64,000 nucleotides of DNA from Mycolicibacterium chubuense NBB4 (GCF_000266905.1 NC_018027.1:62001-126000), one strand, 5' to 3'; shown: positions 16,846 through 26,825, counted from the first letter of the stretch. Translations and numbers: made by a program. Notes: a model not told the origin generated them from the sequence alone.

Positions 16846-18906
16846 TCAGGCGGCGACGAGCTCGGGTTCGGCCTTCTTCGCGCCGGGTTTCACGAACTGC
16901 TTGACCGCGATCACCGCCAGGGCGGCGGCGACGGTGCCGGCGGCCAGGGCGATCACGAAGCCGAGCTTGTTGTCGATGGCGAACAGCACGAAGATGCCGC
17001 CGTGCGGGGCTCGCGACGTCGCGCCGAAGGCCATGCTCAGCGCGCCGGTGATCGCGCCGCCGAACATCATCGACGGGATGACGCGCAGCGGGTCGGCCGC
17101 CGCGAACGGGATGGCTCCCTCGGAGATGAAGGTCAGGCCCAGAAGCCATGCAGCGCGGCCATTTTCGCGCTCGGGCTCGCTGAACAGCGCGGGCCGGATG
17201 GTGGTGGCCAGGGCCATCGCCAGCGGCGGCACCATGCCTGCGGCCATCACCGCGGCCATGATCTGGAACGACGCGGTGGTCGAGGCCGCCAATCCGGCGG
17301 TGGCGAAGGCGTAGGCCGCCTTGTTGACCGGGCCACCGAGGTCGAAGCACATCATGAGGCCGAGGATGATGCCCAGGAAGACTGCCGACGTGCCGGACAT
17401 CCCGCTGAGCCAGTTGGTCAGGCCGGTGTTGATCAGCGCCAACGGACGGCCCACGAAGAAGAACATGATCAGGCCGACGACGAGCGAGGCGAACAGCGGC
17501 GTGATCACCACCGGCATCAGGCCGCGGAACCATTGCGGCATTTTCAGATTGCTGATCCACAGTGCTGCGAAGCCGGCGATCACACCGCCGACGATGCCGC
17601 CGATGAAGCCGCCGCCGACGAACACCGCGAGCGCGCCCGCGGTGAAGCCCGGCGCCAGGCCCGGCCGGTCGGCGATCGCGAACGAGATGTAACCGGCCAG
17701 CGCGGGCACCAGGAAGCTGAACGCCAGTCCGCCGAGGCTGAACAGGATCGCCCCGAGGTACTGCGTGAAGCCTCCGCTCGGCAGGTTCGTCAGCGAGTTG
17801 TTGAGGGCGATGATGTTGCCCAGCGACTGCGTCGCACCCTCGGGCTTGTTCGCGATGTCGTAGCCGGCGAACAGGAAGCCCAGCGCGATCAGCAGACCAC
17901 CCGCGGCGACGAACGGGATCATGTAGCTCACGCCGGTGAGCAGGATCTGCCGGGTGCGGGTGCCCCAACCGACGTTGCCCGACGGCGCCGAGCTCGCGGC
18001 CGCGCCCGCTCCGGAGCCCTCGACCCGCGGCGCGTTGGGATTGTCGGCTGCGGCAATGGCTTCGGCGACCATCTTGGCCGGTTCGTTGATGGCGCGCTTG
18101 ACGCCCGAGGCGATCACGGGCTTGCCGGCGAAGCGGCCCCTGTCCTTCACACCGACGTCGGTGGCGAAGATGACCGCGTCGGCCTTCGCGATGGTCTCGG
18201 CGGGCAGCGGTGTGCTGCCCGACGAGCCCTGCGTCTCGACCACGAGGGTGACGCCGGCGTCCTTACCGGCCGCGGTCAGCGAGTCGGCGGCCATGTAGGT
18301 GTGTGCGATGCCGGTCGGGCAGGCGGTGATGGCGACGATCGTCTTCTTCGGCTTCTCGACCGGCGCCGGGGCCGCGGCGGGTGGCGGTGCCGCGGCGGGT
18401 GCCGATGCTGCGGCGGGTGCCGATGCGCCCGCCGGCGCGGGGTTGACCACGCCGTCGACGAGATCGACCACCTGCTCGGCGCTGGCCGCGCTGCGCAGCG
18501 CGGCGACGAAGTCTTTGCGCACCAAAGCCCGTGCCAGGCTGGACAACAACTTCATGTGCTCCTGACCGCCCGACTCCGGGGCGGCGATCAGGAACGCCAG
18601 GTCCGCAGGGCCGTCGGGGGCGCCGAAGTCCACCGCGGGACTCAGGCGCGCGAACCCGATCGTCGGGGTGTCGACGTAGGGGGAGCGGCAGTGCGGGATC
18701 GCGATGCCGCCCGGCAGCCCGGTCGCGGACTGCTGCTCGCGAGCCATCGCGGCGCCGACCAGTCCGTCGGTGTCGCTGGTCCGGCCGGCCGCAGCCAGCT
18801 TGTCGACCAGCCGCGCGATGACCGCCTGCTTGTCACCCTCGACGGGGGTGTCGAGCAGCACCAGGTCGGTCGTGATGATCGGTGGCGAAGTGGTGGAGCT
18901 TGTCAT
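16846..18906 (-). CDS. fruA: Fructose PTS permease EIIABC
   Basis: A 686-residue single-chain permease. The EIIA domain (about 10-155) has H72 in IPHCRSP. A Pro/Ala-rich linker (about 158-185) includes tandem 'aapa' repeats. The EIIB domain (about 188-290) has C196 in ACPTGIAHTYMAA. A second short linker precedes the EIIC domain (from about 318 to the end) with eight or more membrane segments and the PFVAAGG and GGPVNKAAY motifs. It imports fructose as fructose-1-phosphate, the substrate of fruK just upstream. All phosphorylation sites are present. Confidence 0.94.
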   Translation of the reverse strand: MTSSTTSPPIITTDLVLLDTPVEGDKQAVIARLVDKLAAAGRTSDTDGLVGAAMAREQQSATGLPGGIAIPHCRSPYVDTPTIGFARLSPAVDFGAPDGPADLAFLIAAPESGGQEHMKLLSSLARALVRKDFVAALRSAASAEQVVDLVDGVVNPAPAGASAPAAASAPAAAPPPAAAPAPVEKPKKTIVAITACPTGIAHTYMAADSLTAAGKDAGVTLVVETQGSSGSTPLPAETIAKADAVIFATDVGVKDRGRFAGKPVIASGVKRAINEPAKMVAEAIAAADNPNAPRVEGSGAGAAASSAPSGNVGWGTRTRQILLTGVSYMIPFVAAGGLLIALGFLFAGYDIANKPEGATQSLGNIIALNNSLTNLPSGGFTQYLGAILFSLGGLAFSFLVPALAGYISFAIADRPGLAPGFTAGALAVFVGGGFIGGIVGGVIAGFAALWISNLKMPQWFRGLMPVVITPLFASLVVGLIMFFFVGRPLALINTGLTNWLSGMSGTSAVFLGIILGLMMCFDLGGPVNKAAYAFATAGLAASTTASFQIMAAVMAAGMVPPLAMALATTIRPALFSEPERENGRAAWLLGLTFISEGAIPFAAADPLRVIPSMMFGGAITGALSMAFGATSRAPHGGIFVLFAIDNKLGFVIALAAGTVAAALAVIAVKQFVKPGAKKAEPELVAA

Positions 18907-18929
18907 GGGGCTACTTTCGTCTCTCGGTG

Positions 18930-19907
18930 TTACTGGTTAGCCGGGATCGGTGAGATCGGGGACACCTGAACGGCATTCAGGTCGATCTCGACGGGCGTGG
19001 GCAGGGTGGTGCCGGGCAGCGCGGCCGCGGCGCTGCCGTAGGCGACGGCCATCTGCAGCCGCTGGGGCGGCATGGCGCCGCCGACCTCGGCGCGGATGTA
19101 GCCGGCCAGCGACGAGTCGCCGGCGCCGACGGTGCTGCGCGGGACGATGGGCGGCGGCGTGGCCATCCACGCCCCGTTCCGGTCGACCAGCACGGCCCCC
19201 TCGGCGCCCAGGGTGGCCAGCACGGCGCCGACCCCCTTGTCGATCAGCTGTCGCGCCGCCGTCACCACCGGCTCCGGATCCCCCTGCGCGACAGCATGTT
19301 CCAGAAGCTCAGGCGAGTAGCCCAGCACACTGGCCAGCTCCTCGGCATTCGGCTTGATCAGATCGGGGGCGCCGCGATCCAGCGATCCCACGAGCGAGGC
19401 CAGCGGCGCGTCGGAGGTGTCTACGGCGACGCGGCACGGACGCGAGGCCAGCAGCGCCACCACATCGCCGTACCAGGAGGTCGGCACACCCGGAGGCAGA
19501 GAGCCCGACATCACCACCCACTCGGCTCCGTTCGCGGCGTCGAGCACCGCGTCGGTCAGCGCCGCCACCGTGGGGGCGTCGAGCGCGGCACCCGGTTCGT
19601 TGATCTTGGTGGTGGTGCCGTCCGGCTCGGTGATCGCCAGATTGATTCGTGCCGGCTCGGCGGTCTGCACCACCCGATACGACACTGCGGAGGCCTGCAG
19701 CGCGGACAGCAGCGGATCGTGGGCGGCGGCGGGAAGCACCGCGAGCGCGTCGACACCCGCGAGCGTCAGGACGCGCGCGACGTTGACGCCTTTGCCGCCC
19801 GCCTGGCTGGTGACCGAGGTGACGCGGTGGACCGCACCCCGCGTGAGAGGGGTCGGGAGCGTGACCGTGCGGTCGATGCTCGGATTGGGCGTGACGGTGA
19901 CGATCAC
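18930..19907 (-). CDS. fruK: 1-phosphofructokinase
   Basis: A 325-residue PfkB-family sugar kinase. The N-terminal TPNPSIDRT and GGKGVNVARVL motifs and the C-terminal TVGAGDSSLAGY segment with the catalytic Asp identify it as the fructose-1-phosphate/tagatose-6-phosphate branch. It converts fructose-1-phosphate to fructose-1,6-bisphosphate in the cytosol. Its start overlaps the stop of the DeoR gene (ATGA), and fruA follows 23 bases on, so the three are one transcript. Confidence 0.93.
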   Translation of the reverse strand: MIVTVTPNPSIDRTVTLPTPLTRGAVHRVTSVTSQAGGKGVNVARVLTLAGVDALAVLPAAAHDPLLSALQASAVSYRVVQTAEPARINLAITEPDGTTTKINEPGAALDAPTVAALTDAVLDAANGAEWVVMSGSLPPGVPTSWYGDVVALLASRPCRVAVDTSDAPLASLVGSLDRGAPDLIKPNAEELASVLGYSPELLEHAVAQGDPEPVVTAARQLIDKGVGAVLATLGAEGAVLVDRNGAWMATPPPIVPRSTVGAGDSSLAGYIRAEVGGAMPPQRLQMAVAYGSAAAALPGTTLPTPVEIDLNAVQVSPISPIPANQ

Positions 19908-20683
19908 TGCTGGCCTCCTGCGCGGATGACTTCGACGCCGTGTTCGGTCAACTCGGCGGTGTCGGCGGCGCTGATCTCGGGGTCGGTGATGAGGGTGTCG
20001 ACGCTGGAGATGGGCGCGAAGCTGACGAAGTCCTCGCGGCCCACCTTCGACGAGTCGGCGGCGACGACGACGTAGTTCGCGGCGCGCACCATCGCGCGCT
20101 TGACCGCGGCCTCGTCACTGTCCGGGGTGGACAGGCCGTGCCGGACGCTGATGGCGTTGGTGCCGATGAAGGCGATGTCGACGCGCAGCGTGTCCAGCAC
20201 GCGCAGGGTCTGCTCGCCGACCGCGGCCTGCGTGAGCCCCCGCACCCGTCCGCCGAGCAGCTGCAGCGTGACGGTGGGAATCGTCGCGAGCCTGGCCGCG
20301 ATCGGCACCGAGTTGGTGACGACGACGAGCTCGCGGTCGGCCGGCACCTGCGCGGCGATGCGCATCGTGGTGGTGCCGGCGTCCAGCAGCACGCTCGCCC
20401 CGCTCAGCGGGAAGAACTCCGCGGCGGCCGCGGCGATCGCGTCCTTGTGCTCGGAGCGGGTGACGTCGCGCTCGCCGACGCCGGGTTCGACGAGGTGCAG
20501 CGCGCGGACCGGAACGGCGCCGCCGTGCACCCGGCGCACGATGCCGGCCTTGTCCAGGACGGCGAGGTCGCGCCGCACCGTCTCGGTGGTGACGTCGTAG
20601 GCCTGGGCCAGTTCGGTCACGGACGCGCGGCCTTTGCTCATCACCAGGGAGGCGATCGCCTGCTGCCGCTCTTCGGGGTACAT
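19904..20683 (-). CDS. DeoR-family regulator of the fructose PTS
   Basis: 259 residues from ATG 20683 (MYPEERQQAI, the usual DeoR start). The track to 20713 adds residues unlike the family. The N-terminal winged HTH contains VTELAQAYDVTTETVRRDLAVLDKAG. The C-terminal DeoR sensor domain has LDAGTTTMRIA, TNSVPIA, IGTNAIS and ADSSKVG, the sugar-phosphate isomerase-like fold that binds sugar phosphates. It is first in the fru operon and divergent from ptsI, so it very likely senses fructose-1-phosphate and controls both directions through the intergenic repeats. Confidence 0.9.
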   Translation of the reverse strand: MYPEERQQAIASLVMSKGRASVTELAQAYDVTTETVRRDLAVLDKAGIVRRVHGGAVPVRALHLVEPGVGERDVTRSEHKDAIAAAAAEFFPLSGASVLLDAGTTTMRIAAQVPADRELVVVTNSVPIAARLATIPTVTLQLLGGRVRGLTQAAVGEQTLRVLDTLRVDIAFIGTNAISVRHGLSTPDSDEAAVKRAMVRAANYVVVAADSSKVGREDFVSFAPISSVDTLITDPEISAADTAELTEHGVEVIRAGGQQ

Positions 20684-20713
20684 GGATCTCCGTCTATGTG
20701 GGGTTGAGCCCAA

Positions 20714-20778
20714 ATCAATGTTGATATGTTTGGTTTTACCCTTGAACGTGTTGACTTGTCAACGATTTTCTGTAATCT
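20714..20778 (+). promoter_or_regulatory. ptsI promoter and DeoR operator candidates
   Basis: The deoR-ptsI gap holds a promoter TTGACT (20751-20756), 16-base spacer, TAATCT (20773-20778). The start of transcription should fall at about 20785, right at the ptsI ATG (20786), so the message would be leaderless. A perfect inverted repeat GTTGAC-tt-GTCAAC (20750-20763) covers the -35. A second one, ATCAA-tg-TTGAT (20714-20725), lies upstream and is nearer the deoR side. They are the obvious DeoR-family binding candidates. Confidence 0.65.
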
Positions 20779-20785
20779 GGTTCAC

Positions 20786-22480
20786 ATGACCGCCTCTTTC
20801 TCGCTCACCTCACTCTCGCCGGGCACCGTCCTGCACGGCGTTCCTGTCGTGGCCGGCGTTCAGTACGCCCCCGTCATCCGGCCCGGCACGTTGCCGACCC
20901 TCGACCCCGCGGCCGGTGCCGACCTCGCCGAGGCGGACCGGCAGTCGGAGCGGGAACGCTTCACCGCCGCGGCGGCCACCGTGGCCGGCCGGCTCCGCGA
21001 GCGGGCCGCCCACGCGACCGGCGCCGCGTCCGAGGTGCTCGCCGCGACGGCCACGCTGGCCCAGGACCGGGGCTGGCTGGGTGCGGCCGAGAAGCGGATC
21101 AAAGAGGGCGCTCCCGCGGTGCGCGCCGTCGACGGCGCCATCGACCAGTTCGTCGAGATGTTCACCAAACTCGGCGGGCTGATGGCCGAACGGGTCACCG
21201 ATCTGCGCGACATCCGCGATCGTGTGATCGCCGAACTCAACGGTCTGCCGGAGCCGGGTGTGCCCCTGCCGGACGTGCCGTCGATCCTGTGCGCCGAGGA
21301 CCTCGCGCCCGCCGACACCGCGGGTCTGGACCCGAAGCTCGTCGTCGCACTGGCCACCACGCTCGGCGGCCCGACCAGCCACACCGCGATCATCGCGCGG
21401 CAGTTGGGCATTCCGTGCGTGGTCGCCGTGACGGGTCTCGACGACGTGCCGGCCGGCACGATGGTGCTCGTCGACGGCACCACGGGAACCGTCACCGTCA
21501 CGCCGGACGAGGCCGAGGCGAAGGCCGCGGTCGCCGAGGCCGAGCGCGTCGCCGCGGCGGCAGCCAACTGGTCGGGCCCGGGCGCGACATCGGACGGCCA
21601 CGCCGTTGCTGTGCTCGCCAACGTGCAGGACGGCGCGGCCGCGCGGGCCGCGCGGGAGACGCCGGCCGAGGGCGTCGGGCTCTTCCGCACCGAGTTGTGC
21701 TTCCTCAACCGGGACACCGAACCGACCGTCGACGAGCAGGCCGGGATCTACGCGGAGGTGCTCGACGCCTTCTCCGGCCTCAAGGTCGTCATCCGCACGC
21801 TCGATGCCGGCTCGGACAAGCCGCTGAAGTTCGCCGGCCACCCCGACGAGGCGAACCCCGCGCTGGGGGTGCGCGGCATCCGGATCGCCGAGGGCAATCC
21901 CCGGCTACTGGAGAACCAGCTCGACGCGATCGCCGCGGCCGCGGACCGCACCAACACCAGGCCCTGGGTGATGGCCCCGATGATCGCCACCGCCGAGGAG
22001 GCGAAAGCCTTTGCCGGGCATGCCCGTTCGCGCAATCTGACGCCCGGGGTGATGATCGAGGTGCCTGCGGCGGCGCTGCTGGCCGAGCGCATCCTCGAGC
22101 ACGTCGACTTCCTGTCCATCGGGACCAACGACCTGGCGCAGTACACGATGGCCGCCGACCGGATGTCGGCCGAGCTGGCCACGCTCACCGACCCCTGGCA
22201 GCCCGCGGTGCTGGCTCTGGTCGCGATGACCGTCCGCGCCGGGACCGCGACCGACAAGCCCGTCGGGGTGTGCGGCGAGGCGGCGGCTGATCCGCTGCTG
22301 GCCTGTGTCCTCGCGGGCCTCGGGGTCAGTTCGCTGTCCGCGGCCGCTGCCGCCGTGCAGGGCGTCGGCGCCAAGCTCGCGGGGGCCACCCTGGCGCAGT
22401 GCCGCGAAGCGGCGGAGGCCGTGCTGGTGACTGCCAGTGCCGCCGACGCACGCGCCGCCGCCCTCGCCGTCCTGGGCTAG
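20786..22480 (+). CDS. ptsI: PTS enzyme I (phosphoenolpyruvate-protein phosphotransferase)
   Basis: 564 residues from ATG 20786. The swivelling domain has the active-site H199 in GGPTSHTAIIARQLGIPCVV. The C-terminal TIM-barrel has GVGLFRTE, ALGVRGIR, MIEVPAA, SIGTNDLAQY and the catalytic Cys region VCGEAA. It takes phosphate from PEP and passes it to HPr. A start 60 bases upstream would place the promoter inside the gene and is rejected. It converges with the small gene on the right; the stops overlap by 3 bases. Confidence 0.95.
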   Translation: MTASFSLTSLSPGTVLHGVPVVAGVQYAPVIRPGTLPTLDPAAGADLAEADRQSERERFTAAAATVAGRLRERAAHATGAASEVLAATATLAQDRGWLGAAEKRIKEGAPAVRAVDGAIDQFVEMFTKLGGLMAERVTDLRDIRDRVIAELNGLPEPGVPLPDVPSILCAEDLAPADTAGLDPKLVVALATTLGGPTSHTAIIARQLGIPCVVAVTGLDDVPAGTMVLVDGTTGTVTVTPDEAEAKAAVAEAERVAAAAANWSGPGATSDGHAVAVLANVQDGAAARAARETPAEGVGLFRTELCFLNRDTEPTVDEQAGIYAEVLDAFSGLKVVIRTLDAGSDKPLKFAGHPDEANPALGVRGIRIAEGNPRLLENQLDAIAAAADRTNTRPWVMAPMIATAEEAKAFAGHARSRNLTPGVMIEVPAAALLAERILEHVDFLSIGTNDLAQYTMAADRMSAELATLTDPWQPAVLALVAMTVRAGTATDKPVGVCGEAAADPLLACVLAGLGVSSLSAAAAAVQGVGAKLAGATLAQCREAAEAVLVTASAADARAAALAVLG

Positions 22481-22704
22481 ACCGTCCAGCCGGTGGCCTG
22501 CGGCCACGCCTCCACGTCGTCGCCGTTGTGCCGAAGCCGCACGTACGCGTACCCCTCGTCGCCGGCGCGGGCGGTCGTGTCGGCGTAGACGCGCCGAGCC
22601 TCCGCTTCGGGTCCCCGCACCACAGTGGCCTCCTCGGCACCCTGGGCCGGGTCGCCCCTGTCGTAGGGCGTTGCGGCCACCACTTCCCACATCTCCTCGC
22701 TCAT
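22477..22704 (-). CDS. Conserved small protein of unknown function
   Basis: A 75-residue acidic protein (MSEEMWEVVAATPYDRGDPAQG...) ending ...VEAWPQATGWTV. From ATG 22704; upstream starts give a basic leader unlike the rest. It has no membrane segment or signal peptide. Two short strand-helix units are possible around ATVVRGPEAEARRVYADTTARA. Codon use is normal for the window. No family recognised. Confidence 0.6.
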   Translation of the reverse strand: MSEEMWEVVAATPYDRGDPAQGAEEATVVRGPEAEARRVYADTTARAGDEGYAYVRLRHNGDDVEAWPQATGWTV

Positions 22705-22790
22705 CACGCGGGGGTACCCGCCGAGTGTGCCTCTATGGCGGGAAACGGCCCGGATCGCCGCCCCACGCACACGCTCGACGGGGAATCAAT

Positions 22791-22804
22791 CGGACCGCGG
22801 TCCG
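22791..22804. promoter_or_regulatory. Perfect 14-base palindrome before the pirin gene
   Basis: CGGACCGCGGTCCG is perfectly self-complementary and ends 12 bases before the pirin ATG (22817). A palindrome so close to a start is a typical repressor site. The bases between it and the ATG include TTGTAT, which could be a weak -10. The cognate regulator is unknown. Confidence 0.45.
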
Positions 22805-22816
22805 GTTGTATCGGGC

Positions 22817-23791
22817 ATGCCTGCCATCACCGCCGACACCCTCACGTTGCCCCGCCTCGCCGGGCCCGCCCCGACCGACACCGAACGCCCCGTGCGGTCC
22901 GTGACGACCGGCCCCCGCGGATACGAAGGCGAGGGCTTCCCGGTCGTGCGCGCCTTCGCCGGAGTGAACGCCCGCGACCTCGACCCGTTCGTCCACATGG
23001 ACCAGATGGGCGAGGTCGAGTACCAGCCCGGCGAGCCGCGGGGCACCGACTGGCATCCGCATCGCGGGTTCGAGACCGTCACCTACATGATCGACGGCCG
23101 CTTCGCCCACCAGGACTCCCACGGCGGTGGCGGACTGATCACCGACGGCGCCACGCAGTGGATGACCGCGGGCTCGGGCATCCTGCACATCGAGACGCCA
23201 CCCGCCGAACTCGTCGAGAGCGGCGGGCTGTTCCACGGCATCCAGTTGTGGGTGAACCTGCCGAAGAAGGACAAGTTCGCCGCGCCGAAGTACCAGTCCA
23301 TCGAGGGCGGGCAGGTCGCCCTGCTGTCGTCCGGTGACGGCGGCGCTCTGCTGCGCGTCATCGCCGGAGACGTCGACGGACATGCCGGCCCGGGAGCCAC
23401 GCACACGCCGATCACGCTGGCCCACGCCACCATCGAGCCGGGCGCGCGGCTGAATCTGCCGTGGAACCGCGAGTTCAACGCGCTGGTCTACGTGCTGTCG
23501 GGCAGCGGCGCGGTGGGGCCGCTCGGGCACCCCGTCCAGCAGGGCCAGCTCGTCGTGCTCGGCCCGGGCGACCGCATCACCGTGGCCGCCGACGGCTCAC
23601 AGGATTCGAACCGGCCCGCACTCGAGGTACTGCTGTTGGGCGGCAAGCCGATTCGCGAGCCGGTCTTCCAGTACGGACCCTTCGTGATGAACTCGAAGTC
23701 GGAGCTGATCCAGGCGGTCGAGGATTTCAACGCCGGCAGGTTCGGCGCCATCCCAGCCGGTGCGCTGATGCCGCACCGCCCGCTGAGCTGA
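22817..23791 (+). CDS. Pirin-family protein
   Basis: 324 residues from ATG 22817. It is a bicupin of pirin type: the N-terminal cupin has the metal-binding HPHRGFETVTY and GILHIE motifs and SHGGGGLITDGATQWMTAGSG. The C-terminal pirin_C domain spans about 215-290. Pirins bind Fe or Ni, and some are quercetinases or redox sensors. The metal ligands look complete. The gene stands alone; the membrane-protein gene on the right is convergent. Confidence 0.88.
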   Translation: MPAITADTLTLPRLAGPAPTDTERPVRSVTTGPRGYEGEGFPVVRAFAGVNARDLDPFVHMDQMGEVEYQPGEPRGTDWHPHRGFETVTYMIDGRFAHQDSHGGGGLITDGATQWMTAGSGILHIETPPAELVESGGLFHGIQLWVNLPKKDKFAAPKYQSIEGGQVALLSSGDGGALLRVIAGDVDGHAGPGATHTPITLAHATIEPGARLNLPWNREFNALVYVLSGSGAVGPLGHPVQQGQLVVLGPGDRITVAADGSQDSNRPALEVLLLGGKPIREPVFQYGPFVMNSKSELIQAVEDFNAGRFGAIPAGALMPHRPLS

Positions 23792-23818
23792 CCGATCCGT
23801 TGCTCCAGGGTGCCGGCG

Positions 23819-24361
23819 TCAGTGGGCGAGCACCTTGATACCGATGACCAGCAGTCCGACGCCCGCGAGCAGGACCACCGTCACCACCTGCTGCCACCAG
23901 GGCAGTTGTGTCCGGCGGACGGCCAGCAGCGCTATCAGGCCGAGTTCGCCCACCAGGATCCACTTGGCGATCCACAGTGCGGTGTCGGTGTCGAGCAGGC
24001 CGATGCCGGCGGTCGCGAGTGCCAGCAGCGGCAACACCGAGGCCTGCAGGATCTGGCCGGACGCCTGCAGCATCCGCCACCGCTCGGCGCCCCCCGGTGC
24101 CCGGCCGTGGACGCTGAGGTGGGCCACCCAGTCGGCCAGCAGGCTGGCCGCCCACAGACCGCCCATCGTGGTCGCGACGTCGATCATGCGCGCCCAGCCG
24201 CTGGTCTCCTCGCCGGTGTAGCGGGTGAGCACCGCGAGTGTCGCCAGGCAGGAGATGGCTCCGTACAGCCGCTCCCGCAGCATCGCGACGACGTGCTCGA
24301 CGGGAACGTCCTCGTCGTCGGCCTCGGTGCGCAGCGCCTCCACGTCGCCGGCGTCAGTCAC
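23819..24361 (-). CDS. Conserved four-helix membrane protein
   Basis: A 180-residue protein starting at GTG 24361, inside the end of the TetR gene (8-base overlap), so it is co-transcribed and coupled. It has a cytosolic acidic N-terminus and then about four hydrophobic helices (AISCLATLAVLTRY, MGGLWAASLLADWVAHL, ILQASVLPLLALATAGIGLL, VVTVVLLAGVGLLVIGIKVL). No known domain recognised. It is probably the gene regulated together with its TetR partner. Confidence 0.7.
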   Translation of the reverse strand: MTDAGDVEALRTEADDEDVPVEHVVAMLRERLYGAISCLATLAVLTRYTGEETSGWARMIDVATTMGGLWAASLLADWVAHLSVHGRAPGGAERWRMLQASGQILQASVLPLLALATAGIGLLDTDTALWIAKWILVGELGLIALLAVRRTQLPWWQQVVTVVLLAGVGLLVIGIKVLAH

Positions 24362-24920
24362 GGGGCGGCACCGTACTGAACCGGCCGGAGTCGGCCGCGT
24401 CCAGCAGTTGCTTGATCAGCCACTTCAAATTGTCGACGTCCCTGGGCAGGATCGCCTGCTCGTAGCCCACCAGCAGGTACACCGACCACGCCGCGAACAG
24501 CTCGGCCTGATGCGGACTCTCCAGGATCTGCAGCGCGCACTCGTACATCGCCTGGTACCGCTGGTGATCCACCGCCGCCTGCACGGAGCGCACCTCCGGA
24601 TCGATCGCGCTCCACACGCGGATCGCGGCCTCCGCGCCGTGCGGCAGCGTCAGCGCGGCGTCGGCGAGCTTGTCGATCCGCAGGCGGGGGTCGGGCTCGG
24701 AACGAACGGCGTCGATGACCTCTACGGTCATCCCCTCATGCCAGTGCGCGATGAGCTCTCGGGTGTAGGCCGACCAGTTCGGGAAGTAGTGATAGAAGGA
24801 GCCGGTGGTGACACCGAGCCGTTGACAGACCTCCGCCAGCTTGAGCCCGCCGTAACCGAGGTCTGACAAGACGTCGAGACCAATGTCGAAGAACGACTCT
24901 CGCGAATCGACCGCGCCCAT
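24354..24920 (-). CDS. TetR-family regulator
   Basis: 188 residues. The N-terminal HTH is LKLAEVCQRLGVTTGSFYHYFPNWSAYTREL, the canonical TetR pattern (GVTTGSFYHYF). The C-terminal ligand domain is all helical and of unknown specificity. It lies in an operon with the membrane protein downstream and is divergent from the next TetR gene, with 169 bases between them. Confidence 0.85.
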   Translation of the reverse strand: MGAVDSRESFFDIGLDVLSDLGYGGLKLAEVCQRLGVTTGSFYHYFPNWSAYTRELIAHWHEGMTVEVIDAVRSEPDPRLRIDKLADAALTLPHGAEAAIRVWSAIDPEVRSVQAAVDHQRYQAMYECALQILESPHQAELFAAWSVYLLVGYEQAILPRDVDNLKWLIKQLLDAADSGRFSTVPPRD

Positions 24921-25057
24921 GGCGTAACACTAATTCGGCATGGACCGGCGGGAAGGGTGCATTGGCGAATGAATTCAGTCCCTTGTGCCGCATGCGAGGC
25001 GACCGCATCGATTTGCTGGAATCGCGGGTGCGCGTGGCGGCCGCGGACCGCGTGTCT

Positions 25058-25082
25058 TTGTGCCAGGTGATGTGTGGCACAA
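25058..25082. promoter_or_regulatory. TetR operator candidate, 8+8 inverted repeat
   Basis: TTGTGCCA (25058-25065) and TGGCACAA (25075-25082) are exact reverse complements around a 9-base centre. The repeat ends 7 bases before the ATG of the TetR gene at 25090 and lies in the shared region of two divergent TetR genes. Length and position fit an autoregulatory TetR operator. Confidence 0.65.
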
Positions 25083-25089
25083 TTTGACC

Positions 25090-25734
25090 ATGCCGTATAC
25101 GGCGAGCAGGGGTCCAGGGCGCCCACCCGCAGCGAAGGCAGCTGAAACGCGGGAACGCATCCTGCACGCCGCTCGAGAGGTATTCAGCGAACTCGGGTAC
25201 GACGCTGCGACGTTTCAGGCCATCGCGGTCCGCGCCGACCTGACCCGTCCCGCCATCAATCACTACTTCGCCAGCAAACGAGTGCTGTGGGCGGAGGTGG
25301 TGGAGCTGACCAACGCGTCGATCGTTAGCGCGGGCGTCGCCCGGGCACACGAACGCACCACCCTCATCGACCGGCTCTCGGCTTTCCTGTCGGTGACGAC
25401 GCAGACCGAGACCGACAATCGCGCGGCCGCGGCGTTCCTCGTGACGTCGGTGTTGGAGACCCAGCGCCATCCGGAGCTGGTCAGCGATGAACACGACCCG
25501 CTGAAGAACTCGCGGGCCTTCGTGACGTGGGCGGTCAGGGACGCCATCGCCCACGGCGAATTGAGCACCGACACCGACGTGAACCACCTGGTGGAGATGC
25601 TCGTCGCGGTGGTGTGGGGCATGGGTTTCTACGCCGGCTTCATCGGCGACCGGACCGAGCTCGGTGCGGTGGTGCACAAGCTGGAACTGTTGCTGGCCAA
25701 CAAACTGTGGAACCTGGACGAGCAATCCCACTGA
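25090..25734 (+). CDS. TetR-family regulator (Rv0144-like)
   Basis: 214 residues from ATG 25090. The N-terminus GPGRPPAAKAAETRERIL and HTH (FQAIAVRADLTRPAINHYFASKRVLW) are standard TetR. Placed before the SAM-methyltransferase gene it corresponds to M. tuberculosis Rv0144 by position. The start is fixed by the operator at 25058-25082, which an earlier start would put inside the gene. The C-terminal domain is helical; ligand unknown. Confidence 0.85.
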   Translation: MPYTASRGPGRPPAAKAAETRERILHAAREVFSELGYDAATFQAIAVRADLTRPAINHYFASKRVLWAEVVELTNASIVSAGVARAHERTTLIDRLSAFLSVTTQTETDNRAAAAFLVTSVLETQRHPELVSDEHDPLKNSRAFVTWAVRDAIAHGELSTDTDVNHLVEMLVAVVWGMGFYAGFIGDRTELGAVVHKLELLLANKLWNLDEQSH

Positions 25735-25836
25735 GCGGACGCCCACGCCCTCGGATCCGGTGAATCGCCTGGGTGATGTGTTCTGGCCCACACTCGGGCG
25801 GCCGTATGACAGCTACTAGATAGACTTGCGAAGTAA

Positions 25837-26793
<957 letters not shown>

Positions 26794-26825
26794 CTCACGC
26801 CCGGGGCAACCTGGGCTCCTGTTCA

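Noticed and set aside
16588..18969. 793-codon + strand frame opposite ptsH and fruA
   Set aside because: Antisense shadow of clear PTS genes with biased Arg/Gly/Asp composition.
22700..22750. SigF-like GGGTAC before the small gene at 22704
   Set aside because: The only GTTT upstream is 23 bases away, too far for the 15-17 spacing.
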